A DNA stretch of 6,040 nucleotides from an uncultured Candidatus Melainabacteria bacterium (GCA_937895785.1 CALBKW010000080.1:1-6040), one strand, 5' to 3'. Positions 1 to 5,097 are shown, counted from the stretch's first letter. Program-made: numbers and translations. The notes: generated by a model from the sequence alone, not told the origin.

Positions 1-54
1 TAGAGCATCAGCGTCCGATGCTGAAGGTCATGGGTTTGAATCCCATCGGGCGTA
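1..54 (+). tRNA. tRNA-Arg(CCG), 5' part outside the window
   Basis: This is the 3' two-thirds of a tRNA, starting in the 3' side of the D arm (GAGC at 3-6). The anticodon stem is TCAGC (8-12) paired with GCTGA (20-24). The 7-base loop GTCCGAT carries anticodon CCG at 15-17, which reads CGG arginine codons. The T stem ATGGG/CCCAT (30-34 and 42-46) is perfect. The 3' acceptor strand CGGGCGT is at 47-53 and the discriminator A at 54. No CCA is encoded. The ending resembles bacterial tRNA-Arg(CCG). The T loop reads TTTGAAT, so the normally invariant C56 is T. The acceptor pairing cannot be checked because the 5' strand is missing. Confidence 0.88.
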
Positions 55-83
55 TATTTTATTTAAATACACTATTTCCTGTA

Positions 84-112
84 TTCATGAAAACTTTTCA
101 ATCAAATATAAT
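84..112 (+). promoter_or_regulatory. Promoter for the 211-residue protein gene
   Basis: A perfect TATAAT -10 box lies at 107-112. The best -35 at 17-bp spacing is TTCATG (84-89), a poor match. Transcription would start near 119 and give a leader of about 37 nt. The -10 is the strong evidence; the -35 is weak. Confidence 0.45.
88..100. promoter_or_regulatory. 13-bp inverted repeat in the promoter spacer, possible operator
   Basis: TGAAAA-C-TTTTCA is a perfect inverted repeat with a single central base. That centre is too tight for an RNA hairpin, so it is better read as a DNA site. It sits almost wholly between the -35 and -10 of the promoter upstream of the 211-residue gene, where a bound protein would block polymerase. 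AT-rich DNA makes such repeats fairly common by chance. Confidence 0.25.
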
Positions 113-155
113 ATATTTACGTAAGAGCATGTTTGTATTAAATTTAAAGTAAGAA

Positions 156-791
156 ATGAGTAACAGTTACAACAATTTTGATAGTAATAATTTTGACAGA
201 AATTCAATGATAAAGCAAAGAGTTTCTGAAGTTACTGCGTATATGTACAAGCAGTTTTGCGACTATCAACATATCAATGAAAATACGAGCGAAATATTTG
301 CAAACATGGCAAATGTTGCAAAAGAGGTTGTTGACCAATTAAAACAATCTTTTGCATCAAGAGGAGTTGCCACAGAAAATATTTGGGTAAAATTTGATAC
401 AAAAGTTCCCGCAATAATCATAAATGTTTTCTGGCTACAATACAGTTTTACAATGCGTTGCAATTTCAAACCTCAAGCATTGTTTAGAGAGGGGGTTGCC
501 TCTTTATATTCAGGTAGAATTATGGCAATAAAGGGCGACTATTTTGATGCTGTAGCAAATGCAAAAAATCCAGATGCGGAAATGGCTGGATTGCTAGATA
601 AAGAACTTGCTTCTCTTTATGTACCTGCAAACAAAATGGAAAATGCAATTATTAAAGCGCGTTATGGTAGCAAGGAAATACCATTAAACCAAACAGATGC
701 CGGTCGTGAATTTGTACTAAAAATCACTGAATCTGCAGTTACAGATACTATGTACCACGAAGAAGGTGCTCGCAAAAGCTTTAATATTTAA
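156..791 (+). CDS. Hypothetical protein, 211 residues, no family recognised
   Basis: The function is unknown. The protein has no signal peptide or clear transmembrane segment, so it is probably cytoplasmic. Residues 1-17 are Asn/Ser/Asp-rich and look disordered. Residues about 20-35 and 43-70 look like amphipathic helices. Residues about 76-103, with alternating hydrophobics and two aromatic clusters, look like a beta region. The rest is mixed helix, with charged Lys/Glu/Arg throughout. The start is the first ATG after a TATAAT box. The Shine-Dalgarno is weak (an AAGTAAG-like stretch just upstream), so Met18 is a possible alternative start that would drop the Asn-rich tail. The gene follows tRNA-Arg by about 100 bp and has its own promoter. 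It ends with TAA at 789-791, directly against the stop of the convergent 86-residue gene. Coding status is supported by its length and its balanced globular composition. Confidence 0.8.
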   Translation: MSNSYNNFDSNNFDRNSMIKQRVSEVTAYMYKQFCDYQHINENTSEIFANMANVAKEVVDQLKQSFASRGVATENIWVKFDTKVPAIIINVFWLQYSFTMRCNFKPQALFREGVASLYSGRIMAIKGDYFDAVANAKNPDAEMAGLLDKELASLYVPANKMENAIIKARYGSKEIPLNQTDAGREFVLKITESAVTDTMYHEEGARKSFNI

Positions 792-1052
792 TTATTCTCT
801 ATTTGCAGTTGGTAGATTACATGACATTTCGGCAAGTATTCTTTGAACATCAGCCCCACCTAATGTAACTTCTAATAACAAGTTATGTTGAATCATTAGC
901 GTTTCTTGATATTCCATTGAATCAATGTCGATAACTTCAAACTCATAAAAATCAGCACCAACGTCTACAAGTTTTACGTATTCACTACCGCCTACCCACT
1001 TAATAAACATGTACTGACCAGTAAACATTTTTAATCTTTGGTTAAAATTCAT
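792..1052 (-). CDS. Small hypothetical protein, 86 residues
   Basis: No family is recognised. The pattern is beta-rich: probable strands at about residues 13-20, 24-32, 35-43 and 48-62, then a Gly-Gly turn and a short helix at about 67-76. This layout would fit a small SH3- or Sm-like barrel, but that is an inference from alternating hydrophobics only and no binding residues can be named. There is no signal peptide or membrane segment. The ATG at 1052-1050 follows an AGGA Shine-Dalgarno (1062-1059) at 6-nt spacing, which supports both coding status and start. A candidate promoter with a palindrome over its -10 lies just upstream. The PilZ gene ends 86 bp further upstream on the same strand with no obvious terminator, so read-through from it is also possible. 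The stop abuts that of the convergent 211-residue gene. Confidence 0.75.
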   Translation of the reverse strand: MNFNQRLKMFTGQYMFIKWVGGSEYVKLVDVGADFYEFEVIDIDSMEYQETLMIQHNLLLEVTLGGADVQRILAEMSCNLPTANRE

Positions 1053-1086
1053 ACTCTGTCCTGTCTTTTTGCCTTCACTTAACTTA

Positions 1087-1102
1087 CACTAATATATTAG
1101 TG
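1087..1102. promoter_or_regulatory. 16-bp perfect palindrome over the -10 box, candidate operator
   Basis: CACTAATATATTAGTG is a perfect 16-bp palindrome with no spacer, so it would not form a good RNA hairpin. It suits a dimeric DNA-binding protein. It covers the proposed -10 of the 86-residue gene. A shorter palindrome, CAAAATTTTG (1119-1128), overlaps the -35. Confidence 0.4.
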
Positions 1103-1121
1103 ATATTTTAGTTAAAGTCAA
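1094..1121 (-). promoter_or_regulatory. Promoter for the 86-residue protein gene
   Basis: On the minus strand, TTGACT (1121-1116, 5 of 6 to the -35 consensus) is followed after 16 bp by TAATAT (1099-1094). A TATATT at 1096-1091 is an alternative -10 but needs a 19-bp spacer. Transcription would start roughly 35 nt upstream of the ATG. The -10 lies inside a 16-bp palindrome. Confidence 0.5.
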
Positions 1122-1138
1122 AATTTTGGTCACAAGAG

Positions 1139-1771
1139 CTAAGATAACTGGTACAAGAAGCATTGACCAACGATGAAATCAATATCCTTTTGAGAAATAG
1201 TTGTAAGCATGAAAGCATGTAAAAATGCTGGTCTACCATCTTCTGCAACCGTTCTTGAATATACATACTCTGCAGCGGTTTCTATAGTTTTATTTTTAAA
1301 ATTAAAAGTTACGTTTATTTTATCATAAGGTAAAAACGGTTTTGAATTTTTAATACAAACACCTTTTCCACAGATATTAACGGTTTCACCTTCTAACACT
1401 TCAGTTTTATTGTTTCTTTCAACAGTCATGACATAAGGTATTTTTAAATCTGCTCTGAAATATTCACGACGTTGGTTAACCTTGTTTTGAGCTGGATATG
1501 TAATTGAATAAATGGTTAAACCATTATCTTCTTTTACGTCTAAAACTCTTGCAATGGAATTGTAAATACCGTTTTCAGAATAAACATTAAGCGTTAAATT
1601 GGTACCAACTTTAGGTTTTGTATCACCAGTTTTTGAATCATCTGAATAAATAAGCATTTTATCAGGTTCAATGTTACGGATTTTGCACATAATTCTGTGC
1701 ATGTAAACCTCATCAAAGAACTCAACTTCAAACGATTTTAAATTTTTATACTCTTCAAAAATATCTGCCAT
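1139..1771 (-). CDS. YcgR-like PilZ domain protein, probable cyclic-di-GMP receptor
   Basis: This 210-residue cytoplasmic protein has the two-domain layout of YcgR-type proteins. The N-terminal beta domain spans about residues 10-95 and the C-terminal PilZ domain about 98-205. The RxxxR motif lies in QRREYFR, with Arg102 and Arg106 as the expected cyclic-di-GMP contacts. The second motif, normally (D/N)xSxxG, reads NICGKG at 132-137, so the serine is cysteine (Cys134). Known relatives bind cyclic-di-GMP and tune motility, polysaccharide or secretion machinery; the target here cannot be read. The ATG at 1771-1769 follows an AGGTG site (1780-1776) at 4-nt spacing. The gene lies just downstream of tRNA-Leu on the same strand, with an intrinsic terminator ending a few bases before the ribosome site. 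No separate promoter is visible in that gap. The stop is TAG. Confidence 0.87.
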   Translation of the reverse strand: MADIFEEYKNLKSFEVEFFDEVYMHRIMCKIRNIEPDKMLIYSDDSKTGDTKPKVGTNLTLNVYSENGIYNSIARVLDVKEDNGLTIYSITYPAQNKVNQRREYFRADLKIPYVMTVERNNKTEVLEGETVNICGKGVCIKNSKPFLPYDKINVTFNFKNKTIETAAEYVYSRTVAEDGRPAFLHAFMLTTISQKDIDFIVGQCFLYQLS

Positions 1772-1782
1772 GTTTCACCTAT

Positions 1783-1809
1783 AAAAAAGGACCTCCGAAG
1801 AAGCCCTTT
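1783..1809 (-). terminator. Intrinsic terminator after tRNA-Leu
   Basis: The minus-strand RNA forms a 10-bp stem (AAAGGGCTTC with GAGGTCCTTT, two G-U pairs) closed by a UUCG tetraloop. It is followed by a run of U ending at 1783. It begins 4 nt after the tRNA CCA, which fits termination of the tRNA transcript. The PilZ start codon is only 11 nt past the U run. Confidence 0.82.
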
Positions 1810-1813
1810 GAAA

Positions 1814-1898
1814 TGGTGGGCCCGGAGAGACTCGAACTCTCACACATCGCTGCGCTAGATCCTAAGTCTAGTGCGTCTACCAATTTCGCCACAGGCCC
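1814..1898 (-). tRNA. tRNA-Leu(TAG)
   Basis: This is a complete 85-nt class II tRNA. The acceptor stem is GGGCCTG with CGGGCCC (one G-U pair). The anticodon stem is CTAGA/TCTAG with loop CTTAGGA, giving anticodon TAG at 1864-1862, which reads CTA and other CTN leucine codons. The 13-nt variable arm folds into a 4-bp stem with a GCGA loop, as expected for leucine. The T arm GAGAG-TTCGAGT-CTCTC is canonical. The discriminator is A and CCA is encoded (1816-1814), unlike the tRNA-Arg at the left edge. Confidence 0.96.
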
Positions 1899-1929
1899 AT
1901 TAGTTATATTAAGTTGTCAATGTATTATT

Positions 1930-1958
1930 AAATTACTCCAAAAATTCAAAAATGTCAA
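1930..1958 (-). promoter_or_regulatory. Possible promoter for tRNA-Leu
   Basis: On the minus strand a perfect TTGACA (1958-1953) is followed after 17 bp by TAATTT (1935-1930), a weak -10. Transcription would start about 25 nt upstream of the mature tRNA. A second perfect TTGACA at 1920-1915 would need a -10 inside the tRNA, so it was not chosen. Confidence 0.35.
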
Positions 1959-1964
1959 TTGGAG
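1936..1964 (-). terminator. Weak hairpin after the permease gene
   Basis: CTCCAA and TTGGAG form a 6-bp stem around a 17-nt loop, starting 3 nt past the permease stop codon and followed by a short U-containing stretch. The long loop and lack of a real U run make it a poor terminator. It overlaps the proposed tRNA promoter. Confidence 0.22.
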
Positions 1965-1967
1965 AAA

Positions 1968-2840
1968 TTATATTTGATATTTATTTTTTTCAAAGAATAG
2001 AATGTTTATTAAAGAGAATGCCATTACTATAATCAATAGTACGACAGCTAAAGCTGATGCATACCCTAAATCAAGATTTTCAAAAGCTCTTTCATAAATA
2101 TAATAAACAATTGTTTTGCTTGAGTTTAAAGGTCCTCCTTTTGTCATTACATAAATTTCGGCAAAAACTTTCATCGCTGATATAGCACTAATGGTTGTAA
2201 CAAGAGCAATTGTAGGCATAATGTGTGGAATAGTAACCGTTAGATGTTTGCGTAAAAAACTTGCTCCATCAATATCACATGCCTCATACAATTCTTTAGG
2301 TACACTCATCAATGATGCTAAATAAATCATCATATAATAGCCGATACCTTTCCAAATAGTTACGATAATCACAGACAACAAAGCAAATCTAGTATCTGTT
2401 AGCCAACCAATAGAGTGTAAGCCTAAAATTTGTAAAAAATAATTCAAAATACCAGCTTGCGCGTATAACCATTTAAAAGCAATCGCCGCGACAACGATTG
2501 AAACAATTACTGGCAAGTAAATTAATATTTTATATAAAGTTAAACATCTAAGTTTTTGATTGATTAGAATTGCTAAAAATAATGGAATAATTGCTAGAAT
2601 TGGTACCGCAACAAATAGATAAACAAAGGTATTAAACATAACCTTGTAAAATAGTGCTGAATGCAAAAGCATTTTGTAATTTTTAAGTCCAATAAATGCA
2701 GGCGAATAAATATCGGTGCTGTAATCTAAAAAACTTAAATATATCGTTTGAAAAAACGGTATAAAAAAGAATACAAGCAAAACTATTCCCGCTGGTAACA
2801 AAAATAAGTATGGTGCATATTTTTTGTAATATTGAAACAT
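1968..2840 (-). CDS. ABC transporter permease, MalF/UgpA-like sugar type
   Basis: This is an inner-membrane permease subunit of a binding-protein-dependent importer for sugars or glycerol-3-phosphate-like solutes. From the ATG at 2840 it has 290 residues, normal for the family, with six hydrophobic segments. Counting from this start, the ATPase-coupling EAA loop is near residues 183-209: EACDIDGAS followed by TIPHIMP. A TKGGP motif typical of MalF/UgpA-type subunits follows near 233-237. The frame is open upstream to a TTG at 2876, adding 12 residues. I prefer 2840 because the N-terminus then matches the family and the upstream bases look like a promoter. No good Shine-Dalgarno precedes either start. 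The partner permease, ATPase and binding protein are absent from both flanks, so the substrate cannot be read. A complete set elsewhere in the genome is presumed. Confidence 0.9.
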   Translation of the reverse strand: MFQYYKKYAPYLFLLPAGIVLLVFFFIPFFQTIYLSFLDYSTDIYSPAFIGLKNYKMLLHSALFYKVMFNTFVYLFVAVPILAIIPLFLAILINQKLRCLTLYKILIYLPVIVSIVVAAIAFKWLYAQAGILNYFLQILGLHSIGWLTDTRFALLSVIIVTIWKGIGYYMMIYLASLMSVPKELYEACDIDGASFLRKHLTVTIPHIMPTIALVTTISAISAMKVFAEIYVMTKGGPLNSSKTIVYYIYERAFENLDLGYASALAVVLLIIVMAFSLINILFFEKNKYQI

Positions 2841-2846
2841 ACTTTG

Positions 2847-2876
2847 ATTATAAGCTGACAAACCATGATAAGGCAA
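2847..2876 (-). promoter_or_regulatory. Promoter for the permease gene, implying a leaderless mRNA
   Basis: On the minus strand, TTGCCT (2876-2871, 4 of 6) is followed after 18 bp by a perfect TATAAT (2852-2847). The predicted start point, about 7 nt downstream, falls on or next to the ATG at 2840. The -35 coincides with the alternative TTG start codon, which argues against that start. The upstream terminator ends about 20 bp before this promoter. Confidence 0.45.
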
Positions 2877-2895
2877 TAAGTTAATAAATATAAAG

Positions 2896-2930
2896 GAAAA
2901 GGCGAAACTTTTTCAAAGTTTCGCCTTTTC
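2896..2930 (-). terminator. Strong intrinsic terminator after the 630-residue gene
   Basis: A perfect 16-bp stem (GAAAAGGCGAAACTTT and its complement) surrounds a 3-nt loop. On the minus strand it is followed by a T-rich tail (TTTTCCTTT), and it begins 22 nt past the stop codon of the 630-residue gene. It isolates that gene from the permease. The stem's own A/T ends could make it work in both directions. Confidence 0.88.
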
Positions 2931-2952
2931 TGAATTTTATGAAAGAACTATA

Positions 2953-4845
2953 TTAGTTCCAACCTCTTTTTTGTTTAATTTCAGCTAATTTAGCTTGTTG
3001 TTCTTCTCTTGATAATGTAGTTGTACCTGAAGCATCATCAGCAGTTACATTTGAGTAATCTGTAGTTGTTGAAGATGTATCTACAGAGCCGCCATCAGAA
3101 CCTGCACCTGTTGACATAAAGTTTGATGCAGTAGCAGCACCAGCTTCAACACCTTTGCTAACAAATTCTGCTGTCTTCGAACCAATACCAATTGCATCTT
3201 GAACTGCACCAATTTTCAATGTACCAGTAGCTCCAGATGCCGCATTTGTAACTACGCCAGCCCAGTTACCATCTTTAGCTGCAATACCTGCTTGAGCTGC
3301 GCTATTAGCAACTTTTGTAGCATCACTAATTGTTTTCAAAGTATCTTGAGTCTTTTTAATAGCTTCACCAGCTTTTGAAGTAACATCAACGCCTTTACCA
3401 ACGATATCACTTGCTGCGCCTGTACCAGAAGCTACTGCACTAGCTAAGTTTGTAGCGAATGCTGACCAATCACCTTGAGCAGCAGCAACACCAGCTTGAC
3501 CTGCGGCAGCTGCAGCGTTAAGAGCTTGACCTGTAGCTTTAGTTACTTCACCAGCAGCTTTTGTTGCTTGACCAGTAGTTTTAGTAACAACACCTGTAAT
3601 TTTAGTTGTTTTACCGCCAATTTCTACAGTTTGACCAGTTACTTTTAATGTTTTACCTGTTGCATTCAAACCTTTACCAGTTACATTTAAGCCTGTACCA
3701 GCACCTTTTAATGCAGCACCAGCTGGAGCTGTATATACACTAGCAGTTAAGGCTGAACCTGTTGCACTTATAGCTTTGCCTGTTGTTCCAATTGTTGTAC
3801 CTGTCAAATCTACAGAATCACCAGTAACCTTAACACTCTTACCTAAAGTTTGCATTGTATCACCAGTTTCTTCAGTAGTTACACCAACAACTCTTGTTGT
3901 TTCACCGAATGTTGCCAAACCTTCACCAGTCAATTCTGTAGCTTGGGCAACTTGGCTAGCATAACCAAAACTTTCATTTAAAGTTGCTAAATTTTCATTT
4001 GCTTCTTCTGTTGCGGCAACACCTTCTTCATTTGCTGTATTTGTTGCATCAACTACATTTGTTTGAGTATCAGCTTGAATTTGAGCAGCTTTTGCAACTA
4101 ACTCATTTAAATGTGCAGAATAAGATTCTGTTTGAGCTGAATACTTTTCTGTAATTGCAGATAATCTATCATCTCCACCTTGAGAATTGCCAGCACCTGT
4201 TGTTGCACCAGCCCCGTCATTATTTACAGCTTCTTGAGCACCAGCACCTGTTGTCAAAGAGTAAGCACTTGAAGTACCAGAACCAGTACCATCAAAGTTT
4301 GCATCCGTACCACTTGCAGCAGCCATTTCAGCTTCCATTTCAGCATTCATAGCATCTAACGCAGCCATTGTTGTGTCGATTTCTTCATTTGCCGCATCTA
4401 ATTCTTCACCTGAAGTTGCGATATAAGCTTCATTGTTTGCTGATAAAGTTGCTACAGCATCATTTCTTGCTGCAATTTCTTCACGACCTGCTTCAACATC
4501 TTCAGCTTGTACAGTTGTATCTTCTTCAGTAGGAGCTTCTTCCACTTCTGCTTCGCCACTTTCTTGCATTTCAGCAGCCATTGCAGCCATATCTTCTGCA
4601 GACATGTTATCATCCATACCATCAGAATAATCTACTTGAGCATCATCATCATCTTCTTCACCATCTTGTTTTTTAATTAAAGCTTTTGTATCAGAATTTG
4701 ATGCTTTATCAATATTTTTTTCACCAACTCTCATTTCACCTTGAGTTTTTTGGTTAATTTGACATTTCTTTTTACCAAATAAGCTTGTTCTTACTGTTGC
4801 TTTTTTAATTAATGCATCTGTATTGTAATTTTGGAATTGTGTCAT
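2953..4845 (-). CDS. Large Ala/Thr/Gly-rich repeat protein, function unknown
   Basis: I do not recognise a family for this 630-residue protein. Residues 1-60 are basic and contain two similar ALIKK stretches (11-15 and 55-59). Residues 62-120 are strongly acidic, with a DDDD run. Residues 121-178 and 228-300 look helical and Glu/Ala/Asn-rich, around a Gly/Thr-rich linker at 179-227. Residues 306-444 hold 19 heptads of the type TGxTLxV. Residues 450-469 and 518-537 are a duplicated Gly-(Asp/Asn)-Trp motif. The tail is a Thr/Ser-rich linker and a charged helix (612-630). There is no signal peptide and no sustained hydrophobic segment. The ATG follows GGAG (4856-4853) at 7-nt spacing. It is monocistronic between a divergent intergenic region and a strong terminator. 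A structural, surface-associated or membrane-binding amphipathic role is possible; none is shown. Confidence 0.85.
   Translation of the reverse strand: MTQFQNYNTDALIKKATVRTSLFGKKKCQINQKTQGEMRVGEKNIDKASNSDTKALIKKQDGEEDDDDAQVDYSDGMDDNMSAEDMAAMAAEMQESGEAEVEEAPTEEDTTVQAEDVEAGREEIAARNDAVATLSANNEAYIATSGEELDAANEEIDTTMAALDAMNAEMEAEMAAASGTDANFDGTGSGTSSAYSLTTGAGAQEAVNNDGAGATTGAGNSQGGDDRLSAITEKYSAQTESYSAHLNELVAKAAQIQADTQTNVVDATNTANEEGVAATEEANENLATLNESFGYASQVAQATELTGEGLATFGETTRVVGVTTEETGDTMQTLGKSVKVTGDSVDLTGTTIGTTGKAISATGSALTASVYTAPAGAALKGAGTGLNVTGKGLNATGKTLKVTGQTVEIGGKTTKITGVVTKTTGQATKAAGEVTKATGQALNAAAAAGQAGVAAAQGDWSAFATNLASAVASGTGAASDIVGKGVDVTSKAGEAIKKTQDTLKTISDATKVANSAAQAGIAAKDGNWAGVVTNAASGATGTLKIGAVQDAIGIGSKTAEFVSKGVEAGAATASNFMSTGAGSDGGSVDTSSTTTDYSNVTADDASGTTTLSREEQQAKLAEIKQKRGWN
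3235..3498 (-). repeat. Duplicated tryptophan motif inside the 630-residue protein
   Basis: Residues 450-469 and 518-537 share QAG(V/I)AA, then Gly-(Asp/Asn)-Trp-(Ser/Ala), then TN-x-AS, at identical internal spacing. The copies start 68 residues (204 bp) apart. These are the only two tryptophans before the last residues of the protein. Sequence outside the motif has diverged, pointing to an old duplication of a module of about 68 residues. Confidence 0.65.
3514..3930 (-). repeat. 19 Thr-Gly heptads in the 630-residue protein
   Basis: Residues 306-368 contain nine 7-residue units and residues 375-444 ten more, with consensus (T/A)G-x-(T/A/S)-(L/V/T)-x-(V/A/T/I). Examples are TGKTLKV and TGQALNA. 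The 6-residue insert SVYTAP (369-374) breaks the register. The encoded units repeat at 21 bp on the DNA, with divergence between copies. Confidence 0.85.
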
Positions 4846-4927
4846 AAGCTTACTCCTTATATTTTACCTACACACATGTCATTTATCGGCTGAATTGAAC
4901 AAAATCTTTAGTTTTAGAACTTCTTTT

Positions 4928-4953
4928 GTTACAATTGTTTACATTTTTGTAAC
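4928..4953. promoter_or_regulatory. Inverted repeat GTTACAA-N12-TTGTAAC in the divergent intergenic region
   Basis: Perfect 7-bp arms lie at 4928-4934 and 4947-4953, separated by 12 bp that contain a further TTTACA-like stretch. The site lies about 80 bp upstream of the 630-residue gene, within its proposed long leader. It could be a dimeric regulator site or an RNA hairpin in the leader. Confidence 0.3.
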
Positions 4954-4979
4954 CGTATAAATTGTGTGTCGAGTTGTAT

Positions 4980-5007
4980 AATATATTAAAGTCTTAGAAC
5001 TTAGCAA
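4980..5007 (-). promoter_or_regulatory. Possible promoter for the 630-residue protein gene
   Basis: On the minus strand, TTGCTA (5007-5002, 4 of 6) is followed after 16 bp by TATATT (4985-4980, 5 of 6). An overlapping TATTAT serves at 18 bp. The predicted leader is about 125-130 nt, which is long. A perfect TATAAT on the + strand (4977-4982) overlaps the same place but lacks a good -35. Confidence 0.35.
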
Positions 5008-5039
5008 AATTGCATATATTACATAAAATTTTAACAATT

Positions 5040-5068
5040 TTAATACAAATATTTTCTTGTGATATAAT
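5040..5068 (+). promoter_or_regulatory. Promoter for lpxI-lpxB
   Basis: A perfect TATAAT at 5063-5068 is preceded by TGA, an extended -10 (TGn). At 17-bp spacing lies TTAATA (5040-5045, 4 of 6). Transcription would start near 5075, giving a leader of about 23 nt that includes the GAGGA ribosome site at 5087-5091. Confidence 0.65.
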
Positions 5069-5097
5069 TAACGTATCACGAAGTATGAGGAATTTAA

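Noticed and set aside
266..469. Minus-strand 67-codon frame inside the 211-residue gene
   Set aside because: It lies fully within a longer frame with a promoter and sensible globular composition; no ribosome site or independent signal supports it.
1915..1920. Second perfect TTGACA upstream of tRNA-Leu as a -35 box
   Set aside because: A -10 at normal spacing would fall inside the mature tRNA, and the TATAAC nearby is only 6 bp away.
3514..3930. DNA tandem repeat or CRISPR-like array in the 21-bp periodic stretch
   Set aside because: The periodicity is in the protein heptads; the DNA units diverge, and there are no identical repeats separated by unique spacers.
3776..4630. Three open frames of about 62-65 codons on the + strand opposite the 630-residue gene
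   Set aside because: They are composed almost entirely of Val/Pro/Ser, His/Gln/Leu or Ala/Ser, as expected from the complement of Ala/Thr/Gly-rich repeat codons, and the sense frame has a strong ribosome site and terminator.
4935..4953. NtcA-type GTA-N8-TAC site in the divergent region, prompted by the possible cyanobacterial affinity
   Set aside because: The best alignment on the minus strand reads GTA-N8-TAA, so the second half-site does not match.
4977..4982. Perfect TATAAT on the + strand as a second lpxI promoter
   Set aside because: No acceptable -35 lies 16-18 bp upstream, and a much better extended -10 promoter lies next to lpxI.
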